Shown here in pieces: positions 28,601 through 41,800 of a stretch of 64,000 nucleotides of DNA. A program made the translations under genes and the position numbers. Below the pieces are notes generated by a model, which worked only from the letters and a program-made list of their open reading frames with translations, was not told where the DNA came from and did not search any database. Numbering within the stretch: the first letter of the stretch is position 1; every line of letters begins with the position of its first letter. Origin of the DNA: Carposina sasakii (Eukaryota; Arthropoda; Insecta; Lepidoptera; Carposinidae); assembly GCA_014607495.2 (NCBI GenBank), contig CP053148.1:4960001-5024000 (forward strand). Reading direction: 5' to 3'.

Positions 28601-31600
28601 GAATGAATCTATACCGTGTGTGTACGACAGAACAGAGATAAATTTTAGTCATATGTATATGCTGTGGACATCGTCTACTTGGTTGAACTACATTTAAACA
28701 CCATTCCGGGATTCTTTCTAATACACAAATTTCATCACAAACGGTCGAGCCGACTTGACCGTTTTAGCGCGACTATAAAAAACAGGAATAGATTTTTTAC
28801 TATAGTTTTTATTTTTATCTGTAACGATAAAGAGTCGCTAGTGTTAGTCACGAGTAATATTCAATACGTTCAGTCAAATTAAATCAATATTAAATTGGTG
28901 ACAAGTGCCGAGTTACAAAGATCAGATGACAGTCATTTACATCCCACTAACCCGCTTCAAAAAATACAAGGCACGAATATACATACTGTCTGGTGGCGCC
29001 ACTTTCTTTACATGAATGACACCGAAGGACAGTTGTCAAAGAGCTATTTTTTAGTTCCAATTTAAGACTAGCTTTAACTATTTTAAGGCCAGCGAGCGAG
29101 ACACTAGTTTTTTTTTCTGGAAATTGCGGTTTTGTTTTATTTAAATCCACATAGACGGAATCAGTTTATAAATATTTTAGGTAGGAAAAGAACGGCTTAT
29201 TATCTGTAGACACCAAACAAAGACAAAAATTAGAACGACATGTTTACGAAACAAGGAGATAATAATTTAATTACTCAAGAAATTTTAAGAATGTATAGCT
29301 CGCATCGTGTGTATTGAACGTGGGTACGGAAGTATTTGGGGAACTCTCTCGACTAAGAATGCTCGTAATTCTTAGGTACAACAGTAGGTAACTTTAAAAG
29401 CCGCTACATGCCTTGATATTATCGTTATACACAGACGAGCATTACCTTAACCTAAATAATAGCTATTATAGGTACTAACAAATATTTATCTCATCATCAT
29501 CACCAGCCTATTACAGTCCACTGCTGGACGTAGGCCTCCCCCAGGGCACGCCACAAGACTGCCATGGGTGGTATTTGGCCAGAGTCACCACGCTGGGCAG
29601 GCGGGTTGATGACCGCAGTGTGATTTTCAGACTATGTTGTCAGCACGGGAGGCGCCTCCCGGAAACCCTTAATCGCCTCGTACGATACCCACGGACAGAC
29701 ATGGGGTGGTACGAATTCTCTGCCGGCACCACGCAGCGTGCTGTTTCATGACATTCGTATTGATCCTAACTTCATTATATGGCCATTAAAAGACTTGGCC
29801 ATTATTGCCACGACACGTGTGAATATCATGAAGAGAAAACTGAATAACCGCGCACAAAGCAGTGTTTAATTAATTGGGTATCGTTTCATGGATATAAAAA
29901 AAAAAAAATCAACAGTACATGGTATCACATATAGGTATACCTAGTTCCGCTAAAGTCAGTCTAACAGTCGCACAGCTTTCAAGTTAGTTCGCCTCAAGGA
30001 TAGTAATGAAAGTTCCTGAAATTGCCACCGAAACTTGTTGCAAATTCTTACCCGCCTCATTCTAGTTACATGCTTAGCTTAAACAACGAGGACACGTACG
30101 TTGCGGTGATAGTTCCCAAATTGCTTCGTGAAGACAGTTCAGCAAGTATTGGTATAAATTTCCACGATAGCAACAGGTCCTACGGTAATAGTGGGTAATC
30201 ATAGCATCACTTCGCAGGACAGTATTACATAACTAGTAGTTACCTACTGCTGTTCCCCTTCCGCGATCGACATGAACAGTAATTTACCATGTGAACTCCC
30301 TTGTACGTATTTGTAGTTTAAATGCTAGACCTGACTAACGAAGAATATACCTAGTTAAAATTACTGCAATATAAATCTAATTGCATACGTGCGTACGTTA
30401 TTACAAAATACTTTAGACATTATTGAAGAAAAACATAGTATAACTCTGATATTTATTCTACACAAAATAACACCCTTATTAGTTTTAGGTGAAACTACAT
30501 GTTTCCAGGGTCCTAACATAGCTCAATAGTTAATTCTCGCTCATCTCTAACTGCGTAAGGTGATGGCAAACAGAGCTTGTTTGTTTTGTGTTAATATTTC
30601 GGAAGGAGCTTTGTGTGTAACCTCTGCGGCTTAGTGCCTGGAGTATTTAAACGAGACCTCCTAACCGCTAAATATGAGTGTGTGAGTTGGTTGCAATTGT
30701 TCATTTTACCTACGACTTCTTTCCACAACTTTAAACTATACCTATGCCGCAATCTTGGTTGGCAATGACGCCCAAGTATTTATTTTGTTGCACTTCAATT
30801 TTATTAACCTAGCAAACATCTGAACTTATTATTTCAGATGATGACTCTGAAAATAAAATAATCAACTATAATTCTCAGATTAATAACACAAAAAAGGATA
30901 GTAAAACATATTATTGAAAAGCACGTGCCACCACTCGAGAGAAAGTATAGCAACCTCGCACTGAGAACACATAATTACATTTACAAATAAGCAAAACAAT
31001 TAAAATCAACTAAGAAAGTTTACCATTCCAAATAATATCCCATTTAATTAACCCATGTAAGTAGACAGATGATTGCACAGCACCTTCGTATAGATACCTA
31101 CAAGGGGCACCGCGTGCAGGTGAAACGTGCAATAAATTATAACCCTTATCCAACAATAAATCATTTTATAAAATAATGCATTTGTGCCATTTACAGGAAT
31201 GTTTTTACTATGAAAAAAAAAGTATAGAACGAAACGAACAACCTCTAAAAACCTGCCGTGAGCATCGAAGCTCAGGAATGCACGCAATATATGGCACACA
31301 AGTGAATAATCGCCCAGCAATACATGTTTAAGCACAAACATTACAACAAAATAAACACAACAATTCGCCATTGCAGAGACGAGGTGAAAAATATACATTC
31401 GCATGTCGCTCTTGTGTCGTAACTCAGGCTATATTAATTAGATGTAAAAGAGCACTAAATTATGTATACTCTGCGCCATCCTTTGAGTGCCCGTGTTGTG
31501 AATCTTATATTTGTACAGTCAAGGATCGAAATTGCTCGTTTTGGAAGTACTCAAAGGATGTTTGTGTAGTTTAAATACAGGCGGGAGGTTGACAGGGGTA

Positions 31601-34600
31601 TTTCTCATCGGCCTCGTAGTGAAAAACCCTGGTACCTACCTACCTATACTTATTATTCAACTTCAATCTATCAAACGTTTCTTGCGTGCGGTACTGTCGG
31701 TGGCACAAATAAATGAACAGCTCAGTAAAGTTGACGTAATATAATCTGTGACTCGGCCATTTCATCATCAAACGAATTATGTACGCCAGACTAGGATTTA
31801 GTGATGGGCCATTGTCGCAGTTAAATTGTGTGTAATAGAATATTTGCCATGTAATTAAAGCGGTTTACATCTTCTAGCCCCCTACATGGTTTATTCTAAT
31901 TGTAGCCCCTTTTGTTTAATCTATACATATAATAAAATTGTAACGGATTGATGTTTGTGCACGCTTATCTCATAAACGGCTGAACCGATTTCGATGCAGT
32001 TTTCAGGAATATATTGTGACAGGTCTCACTTAACATATAGACTACTTTTTATCCCAGATAATTTCAACATTTTGTTTTTTCTGCAGTCCACGCGGACGGA
32101 GTCGCGGGCGTCCACTAGTTTTAAATATTTATACAGAGTGCTATCGTTTAAAAATGCTAAATTTCATCTATGTTGTTCTAAATATTTCTGTGCAGATAAA
32201 TATATAACGTAGTAGTACTAAGTTGTCTTAAGGTCATCGTAGACTTAGACGTTATAATTCTTATAATATGTTAGACAAACTCCATATACGTTAGTCGATT
32301 TTTAGCAAAAAGGCATAATTGACGCTATGTCAAAATGCTTTTTACCTATAATAGTACCTATAATATTTCATGATTTTAAAAAAGGTTCTTTTAAACAGAA
32401 ATTATTTCAGCTCTAACGTTAAAAAGTTATAGGATGAAGTCAGTAACCGTTAATTACTCGTAGAATACAGAGTAGGAAGCAGTTTTTTCCCTATTAGCTT
32501 CCGAGATAAAAGCTTCGCATTCAACGATATCGGTCGAAAACGATAAATATTTACGAGTAGGTACAGTGGAACGGTTCATTAATTAGCTGCCATGGGTTGA
32601 TATGATGACTTCAGTGTCGCTCGCGGGGCGTGCATGGACCAAATGAGGAACAGCAATAAATTCGGCGTAACATTGGTTTAATTAATTCGTAGTAGGTTAG
32701 TATAGTAAGTAGGTATTATTGGTAGACTTCTTTTAACAGCATTATTTTCCTTTGTTGACAACGGCAAATATTAATACGATTTTAGATTAGTTATGGTGGC
32801 GATTGTAGGGCGTAAGCGTTCAGGTTTCGTCTCATTGCAAATAATGGAATTAAGTATTTATTTCGTGAATATCCTAGACAATTATCTCAACTATGATGAT
32901 TAGAGTAAATACAACACTTTAAATGAACGTTTGAGTCATCAATTGCACTTTATGGAAACAAGTTATACTACGTACGGCTACCACTTCACGACAATATTGT
33001 GTACATAGAAAAATGTTCTCAGCTATAACTACTTCCAAACAAAAAGTCAACTTTCACGGAGGAGGTTTGTTTGGCCCCTCGTTTAATAGGACTTCACGGG
33101 ACGGCAAAGGATTTTGCGGCGGCCTTAATAAAGCCAATTCTCTTACTCATGACTTGAACTGCACGGCTATCAATCTTACTAAACGAGAGTCGGGCGTACT
33201 ACGCCTTTCATTGGACCAATATTTTATAAACAAGTAGTGATATTATTAAGTGGTGTCCACACCAAACACAAATCCTCTAGCAAACACAGAGCATTTTGTT
33301 CGTACGCGCGAACGTCTGGATGTAAACATGAACACATTACGAGTATGAACAAGCTTGTGATTGTCGTCACGTTAGTCTCAAAGAATCTGTGTATGTAGAT
33401 ATTCAAAAAGTTCGCTTTTTGATAGATAAAGAAATAAAAAAAATATTGCGCAACGTCCACACACATGACCGATGCACACAGAACAAATGACATCAACATA
33501 CTCGTACCAAGCCATACCAAGTTGAAAGGAGCCCAGTAGATATATCGTACTTTCGGTGGAACAACGGCACTTTCCCAAAAAATACATAAAGCAATAGTGT
33601 CCTTATTCTACCGTAGAACAAGGAACTCTTGCTTTATGTATTTTTTGGCAATAGTGACTTTGTTGCACCGAAGGTGCGATATATTCTCCTAATCGTGAAT
33701 ATTTGTAATAATAGGGTTATATTCCATTAACTGATGATGATGAGCGTAGAACATCTGCAGTGGGGTTTTAGGCTACAAGCAAACCCGATTTTCTATGTTC
33801 ATCAGTGATTCGTGCGTACGCGCCTTTACAGCCAGTCACACTCCTTGACCGAGGCGCCGCCGCCTTCCCAAGTTGGCCTACAATCGATTAGGGAGCGATA
33901 TGAAGCCGGCGACAGAAGCGCAGGCTCGGACTAAATGATATGCAATTAGCACAATAATACTCGTAACTTATACATAACAATAAATGCATAGGTACATAAT
34001 TTATAATGAAGTATGAGAGTAGTTCAAGCGTTGATGTTATTTTACATTAAGGACTTGGTCAGAGAGCCTATCTGACTATGAGATTATGCACTATAATAAA
34101 GTCAGGTTAGGGCTTCGATCAAATATAATGGTAGATGCACAGTCTCATACTAAATCAAGCATAAACGATGTCGCCGCATCAACACTTTATACGTACTTAT
34201 ACAGATCTAAACTGTTGGAGTTGCTTATAATTAGAAAGACTTAAGTTGGGTCATAAGTATATTAAGTTAAACCTTATATCTTAGTAATAAAGTTGTAACA
34301 CATTTGCACCTGATTCTGACATATAGCCATTTGCGTTAAAGCAATAAACCAATCACACAGTTCAGTTTATTACCAAACACAACTAAAAATATTTATCAAG
34401 AAAAATAACTCTAATGCTATTTAAATAAAGTATAAAATTGTAAGAATTAATACTCGACTTGTTACTTTTGTTTCGCGCTTACCTTATCGCTGCCGCTAGG
34501 AACATAGGAATAATGGAGTCGCAATCGCATATAAATATTTTTTATACACCGTGAAATTTTAGTAATTTTATTTCCATGTTTAGACCAAGAAATTGAACAA

Positions 34601-35841
34601 ATTTATGGAATGAGCCTACGAAATAACACAAAATTCTTAGGTTAAAAAAAATTATTATATACAGGGTGTAACAGAAAGGGTATGTTAAGCGAAAAGCTAT
34701 GTAAATAGCCTACTATAGAGAACCTATTTCCAAAACTTGAGACTCGAAATCACATTTTTATTTTTCAAGATAGTATGAAAATTCCTGAGATATTTAAAAA
34801 ATCTCCATACTATCGGGAAAAATAAACATGTGATTTCGAGTCTCAAATTTTGTGGGTAGTTTCTCTACAGTGGGCTATTTACATAGCTTTTCGCTTAACA
34901 TACCTTTTTGTTACACCCTGTATACTTATGCATATAAATATTAAGCTTTTTACAAGCTTTTATTTAGTCTGACATTTCCCGTTGTCTGTAATCAAATCGT
35001 GCAAGTTTTTTTTTAAATTCACACAGCTTCCGATTGAGCTGAAATTTTGCATGCATGTACTATAAATCGGATGTCAAAACAATGACGTCTCCACATCTTT
35101 CCATACCAACCTTGTTCTATCTATGTAAGTTCGGTGTCGTTTTCACTTACACGAAGCGCACCGGTGTGCGAAAGGGATAGTTGCGAAGTAAGAAGTATTT
35201 GTAATTGATATAAAATATTCAGTAATCAGGAAAAAAGACATGTTTCCATGAACAAATTACCTATATTATCAATATTGATTACAAAACAGTACTTACTGAA
35301 AATATAATAATAATAATAATAATAATAATTGTTTATTGGTACCAAATTACAGACACTAGAAAAATAGAGGCCCTGTGGCCTATGCTAGTTAGTTATAACT
35401 GTGTTACAGGCCACAGTGATCCCCTTAATGTACATATCAATGTGTATACAGGCACTAGAAAATGAAATTAACTTTTTCAAATTTTTAAATTATTATTACA
35501 TTAGATTAAATTAACTTATTTGCCTAAAAATAAATAAACAATTTTATGAGATCAAAATTTAAAGTAGGTAGATAACATTAAGGACTTGTTATGAAATTTT
35601 TGAAAATTCTATTATCATTATATTATATTATATTCTATTATATCATATTATATTATACTATAACATATTACACTATATTATATTATATGTTTCTGTGAAG
35701 AATTTGTTGTGCATGAGGATGATTATAACTATCAATGTACCTATTTGTTATGTGAGTGAATATTTCTTTGATTGTGCGTGTAAGTGTGTGTGCGTGTGTG
35801 AGTGAGTGTGTGCGTGTGTGAGTGAGTGTGTGCGTGTGTGA

Positions 35842-35876
<35 letters not shown>

Positions 35877-38800
35877 TGTATATGAGTGTGTGTGAATATG
35901 TATAAGTAATGGCATGTGCGTGTTAAAATATGTTTGTAAGGAATGTCAATAACTTATTATTTAGGAGTAAAAAACAACATTTCGGTATCTTTGTAATCCA
36001 TGTCACTGAGCCAAGCATAGATTTTCTTTATTAAATCATGCTTTGTCAATGTTCTCCATTTGTGATAGGTTTTAAAATGAGTTTTAATTAAATTATACAG
36101 ACGCGGAGCATTAATGTAGTACTGTCTTTTGGCATACAAGCTGTTGGATACAGGTATATTGATCCTATCAAACCGTTTATTAGAAATAGGAAGCAAATGA
36201 ACCGTTTTACAATGAAAACGTACCAAACTCCTCAAGACATATAGTTTTCTAACAGTGAGAACATTACATGTAGTATACAAATCAGTTGTTGGATATCTAA
36301 ATGGAAAGCGCTTAATTACTTTTAGGATATATATAACATCCATCTTTTTTTTTCATTTTTAATATGTAGTTTTTATAGTTTTTCACGGCATACTTTGGCA
36401 TCGCGAGACGATTGAACGCTAGCGAGGCTTATTGTGACTGACGCTAAAAGAGTGCCAACTTTTGATTTATGCCTTCTTTTGGCGGTGTCACTTTACGTGC
36501 GTATATTGTGTATCTACTATATATTTTCCGATGGTCAGAGAGCCAATCTAAAGGATAAAGTTGATGCTGTCTATATTTCGATCAAGTTTTAGAGAAAGGC
36601 TTTATTTTAAACTTTATTATAGTGGTATATATGTAGAGTAGTCGCAGAGATTAACTACGACTAAAGTGGTGTAATAATAATTTAAATATAACGGGGAAAA
36701 GAGAGGCTTTAGTCCAGGAGTGGGTCGACAGACTGGCAAATAACCTATCTACTACCTACGACAAAAATAACCACACACATTTGTCCCAATTTTCAATAAC
36801 AAAACATTAATCCAGGAATTCGATAGAGCCCAGAATCTTATATCAACCATTCTCACGGGTTAAGCTAACATTCCAATATTGAAAATGCGCATAAAAAGAT
36901 CGGCGTATTTTAATCGTATACCTATAGGTTTGGCGTGGGGGAGCGCCTTTAAGCCTCCAGCCCTAAAACGCTCGAGTTTCACATCTCTCAGCACTATGTA
37001 CCGATTTCTCGCTTGTAGTGACTTGTGTACCTATTTTTGTTTTTCTCATGCATGTTTTTCTCATGCATGTTTCTTATGCATAGAAAAAAACATAATATGA
37101 ACAAAGAAAATATGCCTGTGTATTGAAAATACTATTCTTATTCTTTATTGTACACAAAATATTACAATAAATACAGAGAATTTTACAAAAGAAATGCATA
37201 CAAAGGCGTGCTTATCTCTGCAAGAGATTTCTTCCAGCATACCATACTATTTTCAATATTCGATAAAAAATTTCATAAGAGATGTACAGACAGACCTAGA
37301 TCAACTTTGTCCATTTATCTTGTGTTTTTTTATTGTCACATTTTGGAAAGGTAGACTAGAATGACCTATAAGAATAGTTTTCATTTAAGACATTGGTAGG
37401 TTTAAAATTCAGACTGCATTACAAAATATCATTTGGTATATGTGATAGGATGATAGGTAGGTACCTGCTGTCCCTATTCAGTCGTTTAACTCCCTATTCG
37501 ATCTTAATAGGTACCTTCGCCCCCAGTTTTGCCAAGAGGAGAGGCAAGTGAATGCGTGGCAATAAATTTATGTTGCCATTCTATTAAATAAATAAAACAT
37601 TCTTATTTACGACTTGCGGTGGCCCACGGCTTCTTGCGCTGTTTTAGACTTTCAAAAGTTGTTAAAAGTTTAATCATTTCCTGGAACTACGTACTTTGTA
37701 CATGATGTATCAAAGGGGGCTCAGAAAAAGCAAACTAATAAATAAAATCAGAGTTATTTGTGGTAATGTCAATTAAATGTAAGAAATTACTCAATTTTAT
37801 TTATCGCTATAAATAGAAAAATATATGAGGGTAGTTAATACACCTCAATAAAAGTTGTGAACACATTTTGGGAGTATTTTATGCAAAGTACAGGTAAACA
37901 TTTGTGTACCTACAAACAAGTATAATTAACGTCACAAGTAAACTATGCTCAACAGCTTTATCCCGCTATATACTGGGAACTTAATCACATTAAAAAAGAC
38001 AATGACTAATTTTCCGTTCCTCCGAACATTAACATTTTCTGATGAGCTTCTAGTGATACCAATTTGCATAATACACTAGAACACTAGATGTACTTCGGTA
38101 CAGATTTCGATTAGGTTTATAAGACTGATTTTAGCGTGCTTAAATATGTTTTATACTTGACTAGCGGATTCCCACGACGTCGTCCTCGTAAACTTTAGAA
38201 TTCCCGTTATTTCTCGTACCCGTGGGAATTTCGGGAATCATTTCATAGTGGACCTACACGTCACAAAAGCCACAGTCTAAATTGCACGTTTCTACCAGTA
38301 GTAGTTACGGCGGTGCGTGCGTCTATATGTCAGTAAGTGGTAACTTCTCCTTTTATAGATTTTTATACAGAACAATAAACCGACTAACGTAACGTTTTAT
38401 ATCTAGATAAATGTGTTCTTCACTACATATTATAAAACAAAGTCTCTTTCTGCTGCTTGTCCCTATGTATGCTTAGATTTTTCAAACGGATTTTTATGCG
38501 GTTTTTTAAAACTAAAAAAAAAAAACTAGTGACACGCCCCGGCTTCGCAAGGGAGTAATGCACTCTCACGCGGGCAAAGCCGTGGGCGGCCGCTAGTAAC
38601 CAAATAAATCATAGTTATTAACTAAATAGACATGTTAGCATAGTCACTTTGTTATTTTCACACAATATACACTCTCATACTCGTATAATTCGTGATAGGC
38701 GTGCGGGGATGATAGAATCACACTCTAGGAACTACGATTGAAGTGAAAAATCGTTCGGAAGGAGAAATTAAAATCGAGGGCAGGTTCGACAGCGCCCACG

Positions 38801-41800
38801 TTCAGAACATTTTTGAGCCGAACTGCACTGATGGGTGACGTGACGGCTGAAGCATTAGCCCGAATTCCACGGTTCTTCCAGTTGAATAACTACGGCAATT
38901 TGTGGTCTCATTGCATAAAAAGCATATCTACGTAAAAATTTAATGATGTTCATTCTTTATTGGGGTTTGTTTTTACCATTAATTTATTTTATTTTAGCAA
39001 CAATATTGCGAGTAAAACAACTCATAATTATGCGTGAATAAATAAGGCCGCTTCCCCAGATCATGCTCGTCCAAGCACATAATTTCAATCAAAACCTATG
39101 TAGGTATCTATTTTCAATAGTTTTCATCCGTACAGTCTTGAAAAATCAAAACCAGCGAGAGACGTAAGGTACTATGTGAATTACTCTAATGTATTCACCA
39201 AACACATTAAGTTACCTCAAGTTAAACTATTTGACACAAGTATACCTTTAATAGATGGGATTGGGAAAAGAGATCTCATTTTTACCAAAATAACGTTTGA
39301 TTGTGAGTGTAGCATTAGCCCTTTAAAATTATCAATTTATTTTATAGAAAACGTTCGGTTACCAAGTGAGTGAATAACTTAGGTACTCAGCCTAAACTAA
39401 CATACTGGGCGTAGGAAACTGATATTTGGCATGCACGTATGTTATAGTGAAACTAGTTAGGAAAAAGAAACAACTTTCACTATGGTGGGACCAACTCCGA
39501 AATAGTGAAAAAAAAAATCAGGTGTTCCATACAATCTTGAATAATTACTTACTGCACTGAAATGTATGGAACAGCAGATTTTCACTATTTCGGAGTTGGC
39601 CCCACCATAGTGAAAGTTGTTTCTTTTTACCTAACTAGTTTCGTGTCAAAAGCAAATCACTAATTTCGGAAAGACGTTATATTATTATCAAGGCATAGTA
39701 AAACAATGAAATATGTAATTAATCACACAAAAAGTTCTAGTGATAAAAAGTTGCACCCGCGATATGACATAAAGATCGCGGGTGCAACCAATTTAAGTTA
39801 ATGTTTATTTTAACCTAGCAATCGTTACACTCTTGATTGATTAATTTAAGTTTAGTTTTGATTTCTTTTTACTTTTGCAAAGTTTCAGAATGATAGCTCT
39901 TTAATTCTGTGATAAAAGTAAACTTTTATATGTTTTTTATCGCGGGAGCAACAAGTTAACAGTGTATTTTAGTAGTCAATAATACTTAATAAATAACAAA
40001 ATATACTTAATTTTTTGGAATACGAGGATAAATGAATATTGTCACTAGACGTTTAGCCGGAAAACATAACCTGAAACTGTCAGAAACAGCTGTTTCGCGC
40101 CACTGTTGCCAGCTATGAATTTACAGTATGTGTCAACTCTTCAGATGGTCATATTTTCAAACGCGACATAAATGCAAATATGCAGTAAAATAAAATAAAA
40201 ACAAATTGTATATTAAATTTAGACTTTCTTCTTTGCACTAATAACAAAAAAACAACAATTAAAAGAAATATGTCGCGAATCGTCTATAGCGGAATCGCCC
40301 AAATAGATAACAAAACACCTCCTAGGGGAGAAAATAAAATGCACATCAAGCGAACGCTGATAACAAAACTAAGGGATGATTATTCATGTTATACCTACCG
40401 AACTTATACTCATATAGGTATCGTATATTCTGGTTTCACGTTCTCTGGTTCATATTATCTACTTACTACCCGAAATTATCACATACTGGGTGTAAAAAGA
40501 CAACTTTGTTCTTTTAATACCTCGTATTCTTTGTAACATCACGATCATTTTTTCACGGGTTTTCAAGATATTGAGGTCCAAAGTTACATTAACATATCAT
40601 TTTTTTACATAAATCCATCTGAAATCGGTTAACATTTTTTTTTCAAAGATACCGTGTCAAAATGTTATGATGTTAGTTTTGTAGGTACATTTGCACTTTG
40701 AGCATCAAACAAATACATTGCTTGACAGTATTTTTTCAAAAAAAAAAATTGTCGTTTCCCGGGGTTGGTTCCATAGAAGAAAATAATCGTAACCTTACAA
40801 AGAATACGAGGTATTAAAAAAACATTGTATGTAAAAAAATGCTAGGAAACGATGTAAATTTTTTAGATTTTTTTAAATTTTTATTCCTTGATCGGGCGAA
40901 ACGTTGACGACCAAAAATCACCTGTATATCTAGATATTTCTATGATAGTTTCTTATTCTTCTTATTCTTATTGTATACTCGTATCTCCAATGTGATAATA
41001 AAAGTAAGTAATAAGCCGAATATTGGTTTCGAAAGTACCTTAAACAAATACAAACAGGAAGAGTAGACAATACGAAATATACGACGCAACCCAGTGCCCT
41101 TTATATTATCTTTTGATTTCTCCACATCTAAAATAAACCATTAACATTATAAAATCTATGAAACAATGACAAAGAGCTCTTTCGTATTGAAAGTAAATTA
41201 TCTTTAGCCAGTCTAATCGGTTATTCATTGGGCCGAATCGTAGTGCAACTACATGGAGCACGTACTAAATTGAGCTATAATAATCGATATAGCCACGCGA
41301 CTCAGTATGACCCACAAGCTAATTTGCCGCCAATCATATTCTACGGCAGCGACGACACAATTTTTTAATAGAAAGCTTGTTAGAGCATCTCCTCCTTTTA
41401 ACTTGTTCATGCGCAGCTCCCAGTAAGGCACGCGCATGGCACCAAGCGGGAGATTCATATCAATCTATACTTGCATAGTCTACAGAATAATACGGGCTCT
41501 ATAAGGCGGCGGCGCTTTGCGGGGCCATTGCCGCATACAATATCAACACCCGCCAATCTTGGGCGCACTTGCACCAAGTGACTACACGCATATTTGTAAC
41601 CTCGATTACGACACGTTCTCGACATAAACTGCTAACGCCTTCATGCACAAAAAATCATCCTGGATTAAGGACTTTAAGCAAGTGGGCCATAAACTTCTAA
41701 CTTAAAGACAGACTCATTAAAATTATTGCTTAATAGCCGACAAACGGACTTTACGATTGTTCGCGGGCCCTCGAAAAACAAATGACAATCGCTTATAGGT

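Noticed and set aside
31048..31404. 118 aa hydrophobic ORF on the minus strand
   Set aside because: AT-driven hydrophobicity, no domain and no splice signals in a useful phase.
31994..32212. 72 aa plus ORF
   Set aside because: Lies within and beyond a nonautonomous Helitron; no protein features.
33224..33520. Minus-strand ORF with a signal-like start ([17 protein letters not shown])
   Set aside because: No donor in the phase needed by Ddr exon 3, and the rest is low-complexity; 46367-46417 fits far better.
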